Source of the DNA: Bin75 sp965212135
Lineage (GTDB): Bacteria > Nitrospirota > Nitrospiria > Nitrospirales > UBA8639
DNA: 64,000 nt
NCBI GenBank assembly: GCA_965212135.1
Contig: OZ243044.1
Coordinates: 1,984,001-2,048,000, forward strand
Reading direction: 5' to 3'
The notes under the pieces were generated by a model. That model made no database searches, had not been told where the DNA came from, and saw only the letters and a list, made by a program, of their open reading frames with translations. Made by a program: the position numbers and the translations under genes. Positions 1-9,338 of the stretch are shown here, piece by piece. Positions within the stretch are counted from its first letter, which is position 1. The number at the start of each line of letters is the position of its first letter.

Positions 1-294
1 ACCGGCATTGGCGGGGACCTTGACGCCTTGACCGCGCTGGCCGAACGCGTCGTGGTTGCGACGGTTCCGTTGGGCTTTCCTCAAGAGGACAAACCGTTTC
101 ACCCGCACCTGACCGTGGCGCGCGTCACAAGAGCACACCGGGAAGTCGGGCGAACGCTCGGCGCGTCGGGAGTCTTCGCCGATTCCGTTGTCTGCGGCCG
201 GTTGTCCGTTGAACGGGTGGCTTTGTTCAAAAGCGAGCGCCGGGCGGGCGGCTCGGTCTATACGGCACTCTGGGACGTCTCATTGGCCGCATAA
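1..294 (+). CDS. thpR: RNA 2',3'-cyclic phosphodiesterase (ThpR/LigT), C-terminal part
   Basis: The 5' end lies outside the window; the reading frame is open from base 1. The visible part carries HPHLTVAR, the second HxTx motif of the 2H phosphodiesterase superfamily, and ends in the family's usual core strand pattern (VALFKSE..., then YTALWDVSL). Family members hydrolyse 2',3'-cyclic phosphate RNA ends and have two HxTx motifs; only the second is visible here. The gene sits upstream of recA on the same strand with about 127 bases between them. Assignment rests on the motif and the C-terminal pattern, because the N-terminal half cannot be seen. Confidence 0.8.
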   Translation, partial: TGIGGDLDALTALAERVVVATVPLGFPQEDKPFHPHLTVARVTRAHREVGRTLGASGVFADSVVCGRLSVERVALFKSERRAGGSVYTALWDVSLAA

Positions 295-347
295 GCGCGG
301 ACGCCCCGTCGTGGAGAAACAGCCCGGCGGAACAGGTAAAAAGATTG

Positions 348-376
348 TTGGCCTGCTCCCGGGTTTTCAGTATGAT
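348..376 (+). promoter_or_regulatory. Candidate recA promoter
   Basis: TTGGCC (348-353) and TATGAT (371-376) are separated by 17 bases and lie about 45 bases upstream of the recA start. No CTGT-N8-ACAG LexA box of the gammaproteobacterial type was seen here, so SOS control through a differently shaped box remains possible. Confidence 0.35.
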
Positions 377-421
377 AGACCGGATGGTGTTCTGGGTTGT
401 GAGGAGGCACAGGAGGAAAAT

Positions 422-1504
422 ATGAGTGATCGAAGCGGGGACAACGAGGGGAAAAAGAAAGCGCTGGAACTGGCCGTGACCCAGATTGAAAAACAGTTTG
501 GGAAAGGCTCGATCATGACATTGGGAGCCGAAGACGTTTTGAATGACGTCCCGGCCGTGTCCACAGGGTCGTTGTCCCTGGATATCGCCCTGGGAATCGG
601 CGGACTGCCCCGCGGTCGAGTGGTGGAAATTTTCGGTCCGGAATCCTCCGGGAAAACCACCCTGTGCCTCCATGCCATCGCGGAAACCCAGAAAGCCGGC
701 GGCGGGGCGGCGTTCATTGACGCGGAACATGCCCTGGACGTGGCCTATGCCAAAAAATTAGGGGTGCGGATAGACGATCTGCTGGTGTCCCAGCCCGATA
801 CGGGGGAACAGGCCCTGGAAATTACCGAGACTTTGGTCAGAAGCGGCGCGATAGACATGGTTGTCGTGGACTCCGTCGCGGCGTTGGTGCCCCGTGCCGA
901 AATTGAAGGCGAAATGGGCGATTCGCACATGGGGCTTCAGGCCCGCCTGATGTCCCAGGCGCTTCGCAAATTGACGGGAGCCATTTCCAAATCCCTGACC
1001 ACGGTGATCTTCATTAACCAGATTCGGATGAAAATCGGCGTGATGTTCGGCAGTCCTGAAACCACCACGGGCGGGAACGCTCTGAAATTTTATTCCTCGG
1101 TGCGGCTGGATATTCGGCGTATCGAGTCTCTGAAAGAGGGACAGGAGGTCATGGGGAGCCGGGTGCGCGTCAAGGTGGTCAAAAACAAGACGGCGCCTCC
1201 GTTCAGGCAAGCCGAGTTTGACATTCTGTTTGCCGAGGGCGTGTCCAAGGTCGGAGAACTGGTTGATCTTGGGGTTGAGAAAAAAATCATCAATAAAGCC
1301 GGCGCGTGGTATTCGTTTAACGATGAACGGCTGGGCCAGGGCCGTGATGCCGTCAAAACGTTGCTGAAGAACACCCCCGACATGGCCAACACCATTGAAG
1401 GCAAAATTCGCGAGCAGGCGGGACTGCCGGCCCCGGCGAATCCCGCGAATGCGGCCCAGGCGCCACCCGCCAGGAAAGCGGCCTCGGCTCGAGGCACGGT
1501 CTAG
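422..1504 (+). CDS. recA: Recombinase RecA
   Basis: ATP-dependent strand-exchange recombinase that coats single-stranded DNA and also triggers LexA-type cleavage. The 360-residue product has the Walker A box GPESSGKTT, the DSVAALVP core (Walker B region), the FINQIRMKIGVMFG loop 2 segment and a proline/alanine-rich C-terminal tail; the length is normal for RecA. The ATG at 422 was chosen because AGGAGG-like purines lie just upstream (411-417) and homology to RecA begins here; the open frame extends upstream to 188 only by chance. No recX lies between recA and alaS; the gap is only 21 bases. Confidence 0.98.
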   Translation: MSDRSGDNEGKKKALELAVTQIEKQFGKGSIMTLGAEDVLNDVPAVSTGSLSLDIALGIGGLPRGRVVEIFGPESSGKTTLCLHAIAETQKAGGGAAFIDAEHALDVAYAKKLGVRIDDLLVSQPDTGEQALEITETLVRSGAIDMVVVDSVAALVPRAEIEGEMGDSHMGLQARLMSQALRKLTGAISKSLTTVIFINQIRMKIGVMFGSPETTTGGNALKFYSSVRLDIRRIESLKEGQEVMGSRVRVKVVKNKTAPPFRQAEFDILFAEGVSKVGELVDLGVEKKIINKAGAWYSFNDERLGQGRDAVKTLLKNTPDMANTIEGKIREQAGLPAPANPANAAQAPPARKAASARGTV

Positions 1505-1525
1505 AGGCCAGGATTCTTCCCTCCC

Positions 1526-4174
1526 ATGCCCCAGAGCGCGAATGAGCTTCGTCAGTCGTTTCTCGATTTTTTCAGCGGCGCCGGCCACACGGTGGTGCCC
1601 GGCGCGCCCCTGATTCCTCAAGCCGACCCCACGCTCCTCTTTACCAACGCGGGCATGAATCAGTTTAAGCGGGTGTTTTTGGGAGAGGAGCGGCGTTCCT
1701 ATTCCCGGGCGGTGTCCGTGCAGCGATGCGTACGGGCCGGGGGCAAGCATAATGATTTGGAAAACGTCGGCTATACCCGCCGCCATCATACCTTCTTTGA
1801 AATGCTCGGCAATTTCTCGTTCGGCGACTATTTCAAAGAAGACGCGATCCGCTACGGTTGGGACTATCTGACCCGGACGCTCGGCCTGCCCGCCGACCGG
1901 TTATGGGTGACGGTGTTCCAGGAGGACGACGAAGCCGTTGCCCTGTGGGAGCACAAGATCGGCGTGCCCGCGGCCCGAATTGTTCGGCTCGGCCACAAAG
2001 AAAATTTTTGGCAAATGGGCGAGACCGGGCCGTGCGGCCCCTGTTCGGAAATTCACATTGACCAGGGCCCGGCGTTTGGGTGCGGCCAAGCCGCGTGCGC
2101 GGTGGGGTGTGCCTGCGACCGGTATATGGAAATCTGGAATCTCGTGTTCATGCAGTTTGACCGCGATGCCGACGGCCGTCTTCACCGGCTGCCGAATCCC
2201 AGCATTGACACCGGCATGGGGCTTGAGCGGCTGGCCGCCGTGGTTCAGGGCGTTGACAGCAATTATGCGACCGATCTGTTTCTGCCGCTGATCGCCGTGA
2301 TCGCCGACCGCACGGGCTGCGCCTACGGCAAGGACACGGCCTCCGACCGTTCCGTGCGGGTGATTGCGGATCATCTGCGGGCGATGACGTTTATGATTGC
2401 GGACGGGATTCTTCCTTCCAATGAAGGCCGGGGGTACGTGTTGCGCCGGATTGTCCGGAGGGCGTCACGGCATGGCCGGCTTCTGGGCGTCGCCACCCCC
2501 TTTCTGTCCGCCTTGACCCCTGTCGTGGTGACCCAGATGGGAGGCGCCTATCCCGAACTGGCACAGGCGGCGGCGGCGCTTCGCCGGGCGGTCGAAGGTG
2601 AGGAAGAACGCTTCATCGGCACGTTGGACCAGGGGCTGCCCATTCTGCACGGCATGGTCGGTGAAGCCAAAGCCGGCCGGCGCGGGTCTTTGGACGGGGA
2701 GAGCGTCTTTAAGCTGTACGACACGTACGGCTTTCCATTGGATTTAATCGAAGAAACCGCTCGCGAGCACGGATTGGGCGCCGATCTTGAGGATTTTCAG
2801 CACGCCCTGGACGCGCAGCGCGACCGGGCCCGCAAGGCCGCATCCTTCGCCGTGGAAGGCGAGAAGCCCGTCCTCGCCGAACTCGCGCGACGGATTCCTC
2901 CCACGGAGTTTCTCGGGTATCAGGCGTTGCACGCGGAGAGCGTGGTACAAGCCATGTTCAAAGATGAGCGTCCGACGGAGGAAGTCGTTGAAGGGGACGC
3001 GGTGGAACTGGTCGTGGACGCGACGCCCTTCTATCCCGAAGGCGGCGGCCAGGTTGGGGATCAGGGCACGTTCGCGGGCCCCGACGGCCGGATTCACATT
3101 CGGGAAACCGCCAAAGTGGGCGGGACGCTGTTGCTGCATAAAGGCACGGTTGTCGCCGGGCGCGTCCGAACGGGCGAACGCCTGGCCGCGACGGTCAATG
3201 CCGCGACCCGTCACGGTGCGGCCCGGAACCATACCGCCACCCATCTCCTGCACGCGGCGCTTCGCGAAGTGTTGGGTCCTCACGTGAAACAGTATGGCTC
3301 GCTGGTCGCCCCGAACCGGCTGCGTTTTGATTTTTCGCATTTTCAGTCGCTGGGCGCGCGGGACATGGAAGACATTGAATCGCTGGTCAACCTTCACGTA
3401 TTGGAAAACCGGCGCGTCCAAACCGACGTCATGGGCATCCAGGAGGCGATGCAGGCCGGCGCCCTGGCGTTTTTCGGCGACAAGTATGGTGAACGGGTGC
3501 GGGTGGTGGGGATCGGTGAGTTCAGCAGGGAACTCTGCGGAGGGACGCATTGCCGGCAGACGGGAGAAATCGGCTCGTTTCGCCTGATTGCCGAAAGCGG
3601 GGTCGCGGCCGGAGTGCGGCGCGTGGAAGCGCTGACCGGAACCGGGGCGCTGGAACACGGAAGGCGGGTTGAATCCGAGATCAGGGAATTGGCGACGCTG
3701 TTGAAAAGCGGTCCGTCGGACGTCATTCCGAAAACCCGGAAACTCGTCGCCCTGCTCAAAGAAAAGGAACGCGCGCTTGAGCAGCTCAAACTGCAAATGA
3801 TGGACCGGGGCGGCGAAGACGGTGACGTCAGCGTTCGGGCGATTCACGGCATTCACGTTCACGTGCAGCGGGTTGAGGGGTTGTCCATGCAGGAACTGCG
3901 GTTGTTTGCCGACAAAGTGCGGAACAAGGCGCCCAGAGGCGTCATCGCGTTGGGCTCGGCGGCGGACGACGGGAAAGTGTCGCTTCTGGTGATCGTGTCC
4001 AAAGACTTGACCGGGACATTGAAGGCCGGGGAGCTGATTAAGGAGATGGCCCGTGAAGTGGACGGTTCGGGCGGAGGACGCGCCGACATGGCTCAAGCCG
4101 GCGGGAAGAACCCTGAAAAACTGGGTCAGGCCCTTGAAAAAGTGTTTCAATTGGTCGAGGCGCGGGCGTCGTGA
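1526..4174 (+). CDS. alaS: Alanyl-tRNA synthetase
   Basis: Class II synthetase that charges tRNA-Ala and edits mischarged Ser/Gly. At 882 residues it is full length. The catalytic N-terminus shows the typical PTLLFTNAGMNQFK and HHTFFEMLGNFSFGDYFK motifs. The editing domain carries HTATHLLH (about residues 575-582) and the zinc-binding CGGTHC further on. A C-Ala domain follows. The gene overlaps the next gene mltG by 4 bases (GTGA), so the two are translationally coupled. Confidence 0.98.
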   Translation: MPQSANELRQSFLDFFSGAGHTVVPGAPLIPQADPTLLFTNAGMNQFKRVFLGEERRSYSRAVSVQRCVRAGGKHNDLENVGYTRRHHTFFEMLGNFSFGDYFKEDAIRYGWDYLTRTLGLPADRLWVTVFQEDDEAVALWEHKIGVPAARIVRLGHKENFWQMGETGPCGPCSEIHIDQGPAFGCGQAACAVGCACDRYMEIWNLVFMQFDRDADGRLHRLPNPSIDTGMGLERLAAVVQGVDSNYATDLFLPLIAVIADRTGCAYGKDTASDRSVRVIADHLRAMTFMIADGILPSNEGRGYVLRRIVRRASRHGRLLGVATPFLSALTPVVVTQMGGAYPELAQAAAALRRAVEGEEERFIGTLDQGLPILHGMVGEAKAGRRGSLDGESVFKLYDTYGFPLDLIEETAREHGLGADLEDFQHALDAQRDRARKAASFAVEGEKPVLAELARRIPPTEFLGYQALHAESVVQAMFKDERPTEEVVEGDAVELVVDATPFYPEGGGQVGDQGTFAGPDGRIHIRETAKVGGTLLLHKGTVVAGRVRTGERLAATVNAATRHGAARNHTATHLLHAALREVLGPHVKQYGSLVAPNRLRFDFSHFQSLGARDMEDIESLVNLHVLENRRVQTDVMGIQEAMQAGALAFFGDKYGERVRVVGIGEFSRELCGGTHCRQTGEIGSFRLIAESGVAAGVRRVEALTGTGALEHGRRVESEIRELATLLKSGPSDVIPKTRKLVALLKEKERALEQLKLQMMDRGGEDGDVSVRAIHGIHVHVQRVEGLSMQELRLFADKVRNKAPRGVIALGSAADDGKVSLLVIVSKDLTGTLKAGELIKEMAREVDGSGGGRADMAQAGGKNPEKLGQALEKVFQLVEARAS

Positions 4175-5190
4175 GTCGTCCATGGCCGGCCGGGAGCCGC
4201 ATCATTGTCTTGTGCGCACTCTGCCTGGGGTTCGGCGGAGTCTTCGCGCTGCTGAATCAACTGGGGCCGGCCGGCCATGCCGCGCAGGTCGCCGTGCTGG
4301 ATATTGCCGAAGGCACGTCGTTTTCCGCCGTGGCGCGGCGCCTTCGAGAGCATCGGATGATCAAGAGCGATTGGGCGTTTGTGTGGATGGGCCGCTTGCG
4401 GGGATTGGATCGAAACATCATCCCGGGAGAATATGAATTTCACGGGGGCATGACGTCCGCGGCCATCCTGACCAAGCTGGCGACGGGTGCGGTCAGACGC
4501 TACGCGGTCACGATTCCCGAAGGGTTTTCGGCGAGGCAGATTGCCGGTGTGCTGCATGACAAACAGCTTGCTGACCGCGCGGAATTTATCCGGTTAACCA
4601 GGGATCCGGCGTTTCTTCGCACGCTGGCGTTGTCCGTCAATGACCTGGAAGGGTATCTGTTTCCGGATACCTATTTTTTCGCCCGCCACATGGAGCCGGA
4701 AACGATGATGAAGGCGATGGTGTCCCGGTTCAAGCAAATCGTGACGGAGGCATACCGCGCGCGCGCCGAGGCCCTGGGTCTGTCCCTGCACCAGGTGGTG
4801 ACGTTGGCGTCGGTTATCGAAAAAGAAACGGCCCGGCCCGACGAGCGCGTCCTGATTTCCGGAGTGTTTCATAACCGGCTGCGGCGAAAGATTCCGTTGC
4901 AAAGCGACCCCACCGTTATTTACGCGCTCCATGACTTTGACGGCGATTTGCGCAAACATGATCTGTTGATTGAAAGCCCGTACAATACCTACCGTATTCT
5001 GGGGCTGCCTCCCGGGCCCATTGCCAATCCGGGAAAGGCCGCGATTCACGCGGCCCTCTATCCGGCGTCCACCGATTATTTGTATTTTGTCTCCCGCAAC
5101 GACGGCAGCCATGAGTTCTCCGCGACCCTGGCCGAACATAAGCATGCCGTGAGGAAGTATCAGGTGCGCCACCCTCGCCGCTCCTCGTAA
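4171..5190 (+). CDS. mltG: Endolytic transglycosylase MltG
   Basis: Inner-membrane lytic transglycosylase that cuts nascent glycan strands and so helps set peptidoglycan strand length. It has an N-terminal membrane anchor (about residues 9-28), a LysM-like segment, and the YceG catalytic domain with the conserved ASVIEKET segment containing the catalytic glutamate, followed by SDPTVIYAL and SPYNTYRILGLPPGPI. The length of 339 residues is typical. GTG at 4171 is the start because it overlaps the alaS stop in a GTGA junction. The usual neighbour RuvX is absent. Confidence 0.95.
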   Translation: MSRPWPAGSRIIVLCALCLGFGGVFALLNQLGPAGHAAQVAVLDIAEGTSFSAVARRLREHRMIKSDWAFVWMGRLRGLDRNIIPGEYEFHGGMTSAAILTKLATGAVRRYAVTIPEGFSARQIAGVLHDKQLADRAEFIRLTRDPAFLRTLALSVNDLEGYLFPDTYFFARHMEPETMMKAMVSRFKQIVTEAYRARAEALGLSLHQVVTLASVIEKETARPDERVLISGVFHNRLRRKIPLQSDPTVIYALHDFDGDLRKHDLLIESPYNTYRILGLPPGPIANPGKAAIHAALYPASTDYLYFVSRNDGSHEFSATLAEHKHAVRKYQVRHPRRSS

Positions 5191-5202
5191 TCGTCCGGTA
5201 TC

Positions 5203-5673
5203 ATGTCTGTTGAACGACGCATGAGAGAACTGGGCTTCACCCTGCCGGAGCCTCCCCAACCGGTCGCCACGTACGTGCCCTCTGTGCTGGCCGGCGACCT
5301 GCTGTTTGTCAGCGGTGTGATTCCCAGTCGTGAAGGACGTCCTGTTTTTCGGGGCACGCTGGGCCGCGACGTGTCCGGCGAAGAAGGGTATGAAGCCGCG
5401 CAGTTGGCGTTGCTCAATGCCCTGGCCGTTATTCGTCACGCCGCGGGCTCTCTTGACCGGGTGCGGCGAATCGTCAGGATGACGGGATACGTGGCTTCCC
5501 ATGAAGGGTTTATTGAGCAGCCCGGCGTGGTGAACGGAGCATCCGATTTGCTGGTCAAGGTCTTTGGCGAGGCCGGCCGCCATGCCCGCGTGGCCGTGGG
5601 CGTGGCCGCCTTGCCCATGGGCGTTCCCGTTGAGCTTGAATTAATCGTCCAACTGGTTCCCGGAGCCTCGTAG
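5203..5673 (+). CDS. RidA/YjgF-family protein
   Basis: A 156-residue member of the Rid (YjgF/YER057c/UK114) family, the longer variant of about 150 residues. Features are the N-terminal LPEPPQPVATYVPSV, the LLFVSGVIP strand, the NALAVIRHAAGSLDRV helix and the closing HARVAVGVAALPMGVPVELELI. RidA itself deaminates reactive enamine/imine intermediates; this longer subgroup is poorly characterised, so no substrate is assigned. It follows mltG after 12 bases and is probably cotranscribed with it. Confidence 0.85.
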   Translation: MSVERRMRELGFTLPEPPQPVATYVPSVLAGDLLFVSGVIPSREGRPVFRGTLGRDVSGEEGYEAAQLALLNALAVIRHAAGSLDRVRRIVRMTGYVASHEGFIEQPGVVNGASDLLVKVFGEAGRHARVAVGVAALPMGVPVELELIVQLVPGAS

Positions 5674-5684
5674 GCGTGGCGGCG

Positions 5685-5714
5685 TTGACAAGAAAAAAAA
5701 CGTCCTGTTACGTT
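5685..5714 (+). promoter_or_regulatory. Candidate promoter and 5' hairpin of the outer-membrane gene set
   Basis: A consensus -35 TTGACA (5685-5690) is followed after 17-18 bases by a weak -10 (TTACGT or TACGTT, 5708-5714). Between it and the gene lies an inverted repeat (CCCCGTT near 5770 with AACGGGG near 5796) that could fold in the leader. The -10 is poor, so confidence is low. Confidence 0.3.
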
Positions 5715-5833
5715 CGGGCGTCCGCGCAAGAGATTGCGCCATGCCTTGGGGTGGACGGACTTGTTCGTTCCCCCGTTCTTTTTGTGACGCGCAACGGGGA
5801 GTCAACGTGGGCCAATTCATGACAGAGGATGCT

Positions 5834-7672
5834 ATGCGGCAACGAATGTGGTGGCGATCTGCGTGTGTACTGGTTGGGCTGGCTTGCCTGTTTGTTTCCG
5901 ACCGGGCGTTGGCCGGAGATGGGTGGTACCTGGGCATGGACGTGGGGGCGAACCTGTCTTCGGGGATAGACCTGAACGGCACGGATAATGATTATTCAAC
6001 CCTGTGCGACGATTTCATCAATCCCGGGACGACGCCCGGCCAGTGCGATATGCCGCCCGCGCCGGCGGCGTTGTTCAACGAATTTGACAATGGCGGCGGG
6101 ATTCTGGCGGGTCTGTCCATGGGGTACCGTTGGCGGAATTTCAGGCTTGAAGGGGAATATTTCTATCGCGGCGCCACCTATGACGACACGGACGAGGTCC
6201 GCAGTCAGGATGCGACGACCGACCTCAAGTCCGGACAGGAACTGGCTATCATTGAAGGTGTGGTTGACGACGTGTTCTCGCACAATTTCTTCACCAACCT
6301 GTATTACGATTTTCATTCGGACTCAAAGTGGACGCCGTACGTGGGAGCCGGCGTGGGTTTCGCGCAGGTCTCGCTGGATTACTTTACGCGCTGGGCACGG
6401 AGTTCCGAGCCCAGCGATATCACCACGTTTGACGATTCGCAGGGTATGTGTACTGGGACGTGTGTGGATCGGCGGGCGACTCTGGCCGGGACCACCACCA
6501 TCGGCCGGGGCAATTTCTCGGACATCCTGTTCGGCTACCAGGCGATTGCCGGCGTGGATTACCGGATCAGCGATCCGATGACCGTCGGTCTCAAATTCCG
6601 ATGGGCGGGGTTCAGCGAATTTGAGGACGATGCCGAGTATGACGCGCTCCGCAGTCACGATTCCACCAATTCTGCCGATTTGACCGATCCCCGCAGTGCG
6701 CGGGTGCGGTACGGCGTCTCGACGGACGACCTTTCCTTCTGGGGCGTGAGCCTCAACCTCAAGTATCACTTTGATCCCGGCGCTCCCGTCACCTTTGTGT
6801 CCAACCGCCAGTCGGGGGCCGGGGATGGGGTGTACGTGGGGATGGACCTGGGCGTGGCCGTCGCTCATGGGCTGGAGACGAACAGCGAGGATAATGATCA
6901 GGCGACCCGTTGCGATACCTTTATCACCATGGAGGGCAGTACGACCGGTTGCCCGGCCCTTGCCGGGGACAAATGGACGAATGAATTCGACGCGGGCGCC
7001 GGAGTGCTGGCGGGGCTGTCCGTGGGGTATCGCTGGCGGAACTTCCGGATCGAGGGGGAATATTTTTATCGCGACGCCAACTATGACAACGCGAACGCGC
7101 CGGACTTCGGCGGGGTGAACATCAAGGATTTGGAGGAAATTGCCGAATCCGAGGAGGCGATTGACGACGTGCTGTCGCACAACTTTTTCGCCAACCTGTA
7201 TTACGACGTGCCTTCAAACTCACGGTGGACGCCGTATTTTGGCGTCGGCGTGGGGTTTGCGCGGGTGTCGCTTGATTACTTCGCCCGCTTTCGACGGTCA
7301 AGTAACCCCGCTGTTATCGACACGTTCGGCACTCCTGACGACACTCCTGTCACCGGAAATCTTGACGTGAGAGAGCGGCTGGCCGGCACGACCACCATCG
7401 GCCGGAACAAACTCTCGGACACGCTGTTCGGCTGGCAGGCGCTCGCCGGCGTGGATTACCGGATCAGCGATCCGGTGACCGTCGGTCTCAAGTTCCGATG
7501 GGCGGATTTCACCGAATTTGAGGGTGGGGCGGAGTGGAACCAGCTCCGCAGCCACGACTCCACCAATTCTGACGATCCGAGCGATCCCCGCAGCGCCCGG
7601 GTGCGCTATTCATTTGCGACGGACGAAATCACGTTCTGGGGCGTGAGCCTCAACCTGAAGTATCATTTCTAG
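5834..7672 (+). CDS. Tandem-duplicated outer-membrane beta-barrel protein
   Basis: The protein has 612 residues with a signal peptide (RQRMWW then a hydrophobic core, cleavage near DRALAG). The mature part is two copies of one barrel-like unit of about 290 residues joined head to tail. Unit 1 opens with WYLGMDVGANLSSG and unit 2 with VYVGMDLGVAVAHG; both contain YRWRNFR(L/I)EGEYFYR, an HNFF(T/A)NLYYD strand, VDYRISDP and a final FWGVSLNLKYHF. The terminal phenylalanine fits BAM recognition. Each unit resembles OMP_b-brl/surface-antigen barrels of the OprF/Msp4 type. Each also has a cysteine pair in an early loop (CDDF...QC and CDTF...GC). ATG 5834 is chosen because GAGG lies 7 bases upstream and the signal peptide starts there. 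It heads a three-gene exported set. Confidence 0.85.
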   Translation: MRQRMWWRSACVLVGLACLFVSDRALAGDGWYLGMDVGANLSSGIDLNGTDNDYSTLCDDFINPGTTPGQCDMPPAPAALFNEFDNGGGILAGLSMGYRWRNFRLEGEYFYRGATYDDTDEVRSQDATTDLKSGQELAIIEGVVDDVFSHNFFTNLYYDFHSDSKWTPYVGAGVGFAQVSLDYFTRWARSSEPSDITTFDDSQGMCTGTCVDRRATLAGTTTIGRGNFSDILFGYQAIAGVDYRISDPMTVGLKFRWAGFSEFEDDAEYDALRSHDSTNSADLTDPRSARVRYGVSTDDLSFWGVSLNLKYHFDPGAPVTFVSNRQSGAGDGVYVGMDLGVAVAHGLETNSEDNDQATRCDTFITMEGSTTGCPALAGDKWTNEFDAGAGVLAGLSVGYRWRNFRIEGEYFYRDANYDNANAPDFGGVNIKDLEEIAESEEAIDDVLSHNFFANLYYDVPSNSRWTPYFGVGVGFARVSLDYFARFRRSSNPAVIDTFGTPDDTPVTGNLDVRERLAGTTTIGRNKLSDTLFGWQALAGVDYRISDPVTVGLKFRWADFTEFEGGAEWNQLRSHDSTNSDDPSDPRSARVRYSFATDEITFWGVSLNLKYHF

Positions 7673-7694
7673 GCCGGAAAGCGTCTTCCTCTCG

Positions 7695-9332
7695 ATGCGA
7701 AACATGTTGCTCGTCTTCACGTTTCTTTGCGGCGCGGCTTCCCTTGCGCAGGCTGAATTGTTCCCGGATGCGGGGCCGCCGGGCACCACGGTCACGATCG
7801 GAGGGGCCGAATTTGGAGCCTTTGTTTCAACCGGGGAGAATCACGTCGCCTTTAACGGGGTGCCCGCGTTAATTCAACTCTGGGAACCCGATCTTGTCAT
7901 GGTCAAAGTCCCGCTGCGGGCGACGGGCGGCGACGTGACGGTGTCGGGTCCCAACGGCACTACGGTCGCGGGCCGGTTTTCCATTCAACGGGTGAAGATT
8001 ACCGGGTTGGTCCCGCCGGAGACCGAGCCAGGATCGGTGCTCGTCATTGAGGGCGAGCATTTTGGGAGCACGGCGGGTTCCCGCGATCCCAATACCATGT
8101 TCGGGGTGAACCGCGTGCTCATCGGCGGCATTTTGGCTGAAATCAGGAAATGGCGGCCGTCAAGCATTGCGGTTAAAATTCCGGCTAATGCCGAATCGGG
8201 CGACGTGGTAGTTCAGCTTGCGTCCTCCGACCCGTTGCCGGACGGGTCGTGTTGCGCGCCGGTTGAATATTCTGAAAGTAATCCCGTGCCGATTTCCCTG
8301 ATTCCCGGCGTGTCGTTTGCTCCGGCGGCGGGGCCCATCGGCACCAAGATTGTGTTGAGCGGGCAACGGTTCGGCGATGCCAGAGGGAAGCACGACGCCA
8401 TTGCGATCGGGGAACAACCGATGACGATCGCGCAATGGTCGCCACGCACCATTGTGGCGCACGTTCCCTTAAACGCGACAAGCGGTCCCGTCACGCTTCA
8501 CCAGGACGGCCGCACGAGGCAACTGGGATTGTTTGAGGTTGCGGAACCACAATTTGAGCGGTCGGTTCCCGGCCAGGGTCCCATCGGAACCCTGGTGCGT
8601 ATTACCGGGAAGCATTTCGGCTTGTTCTCCGAGTCGGGCGGTACGGCCTACGCGTTTGATTTTGATTCGGGCCAGAATCGGGTGGAAATCGGCGGCGTGC
8701 CCGCCATCATTCACCGCTGGCAGGATACGGAAATCAACGTGTGGGTGCCCTACAGCGCGAAGTCCGGACCGGTGGTGGTGAAGCGGGGCGCGACGATTCC
8801 CAATCCCGACGGAACCTGTTGCCGGAAACGCGGCGTTGTGGCGTTTGAGGCGGGTTCGTTTACCGTGACGACGCCCCGCGTGACGTCCTATGCGCCCGCC
8901 GCCGCCGGGATTGATGAAATCGTGACCATTCAGGGTGACGGGTTTGGCGAGTTTCTGAAAATCGCGGAGCCAACCCGTTTGGAATTGAATACCGAAGCCC
9001 ATGATTGGAAAAATTACCGCCTGGGGCCCGATGTCTCCCGAACGGAAGTGCTGGTCAACGGGATGGCGGCCATTGTCCTGTCCTGGACGGATACGGAAAT
9101 CAGCGTTCGCGTGCCCCGTCGTCACGTGTTCGGGTTCGGCCATCCCGAAGGGTTTTATACGGACCCCACCAAAGGGGAACTGGTTGTGCGTCGCGGATCC
9201 TGGGACGTGCTCGAAAACGGCCGGTGCTGTTCCCGGAAGCAATGGGTGAGTGCGGTGGCCGGGGAATTCAAGATTCTCCAGAGAGGCTTGCCGCACAAAG
9301 AATATTTCCACGATTACACACAGGATAACTGA
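7695..9332 (+). CDS. Secreted IPT/TIG-repeat protein with CC motifs
   Basis: 545 residues with a signal peptide (MLLVFTFLCGAASLAQA). It is made of about five IPT/TIG-type immunoglobulin-like units, each starting with a pattern such as GPPGTTVTIGGAEFG, EPGSVLVIEGEHFG, GPIGTKIVLSGQRFG, GPIGTLVRITGKHFG and AGIDEIVTIQGDGFG. Three of them carry a vicinal cysteine pair in a similar context: DGSCCAP, DGTCCRK and NGRCCSR. IPT folds usually mediate binding or cell-surface assembly; the partner is unknown. The gene lies 22 bases after the double barrel and 6 bases before the YCF48-like gene, so the three are probably made together. Confidence 0.8.
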   Translation: MRNMLLVFTFLCGAASLAQAELFPDAGPPGTTVTIGGAEFGAFVSTGENHVAFNGVPALIQLWEPDLVMVKVPLRATGGDVTVSGPNGTTVAGRFSIQRVKITGLVPPETEPGSVLVIEGEHFGSTAGSRDPNTMFGVNRVLIGGILAEIRKWRPSSIAVKIPANAESGDVVVQLASSDPLPDGSCCAPVEYSESNPVPISLIPGVSFAPAAGPIGTKIVLSGQRFGDARGKHDAIAIGEQPMTIAQWSPRTIVAHVPLNATSGPVTLHQDGRTRQLGLFEVAEPQFERSVPGQGPIGTLVRITGKHFGLFSESGGTAYAFDFDSGQNRVEIGGVPAIIHRWQDTEINVWVPYSAKSGPVVVKRGATIPNPDGTCCRKRGVVAFEAGSFTVTTPRVTSYAPAAAGIDEIVTIQGDGFGEFLKIAEPTRLELNTEAHDWKNYRLGPDVSRTEVLVNGMAAIVLSWTDTEISVRVPRRHVFGFGHPEGFYTDPTKGELVVRRGSWDVLENGRCCSRKQWVSAVAGEFKILQRGLPHKEYFHDYTQDN

Positions 9333-9338
9333 CGCATT

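Noticed and set aside
300..421. LexA box before recA
   Set aside because: No CTGT-N8-ACAG or GAAC-N4-GTTC pair was found by eye.
2744..4183. 479-codon open frame on the minus strand
   Set aside because: It is the antisense shadow of alaS, has no recognisable domain and arises from GC-rich codon bias.
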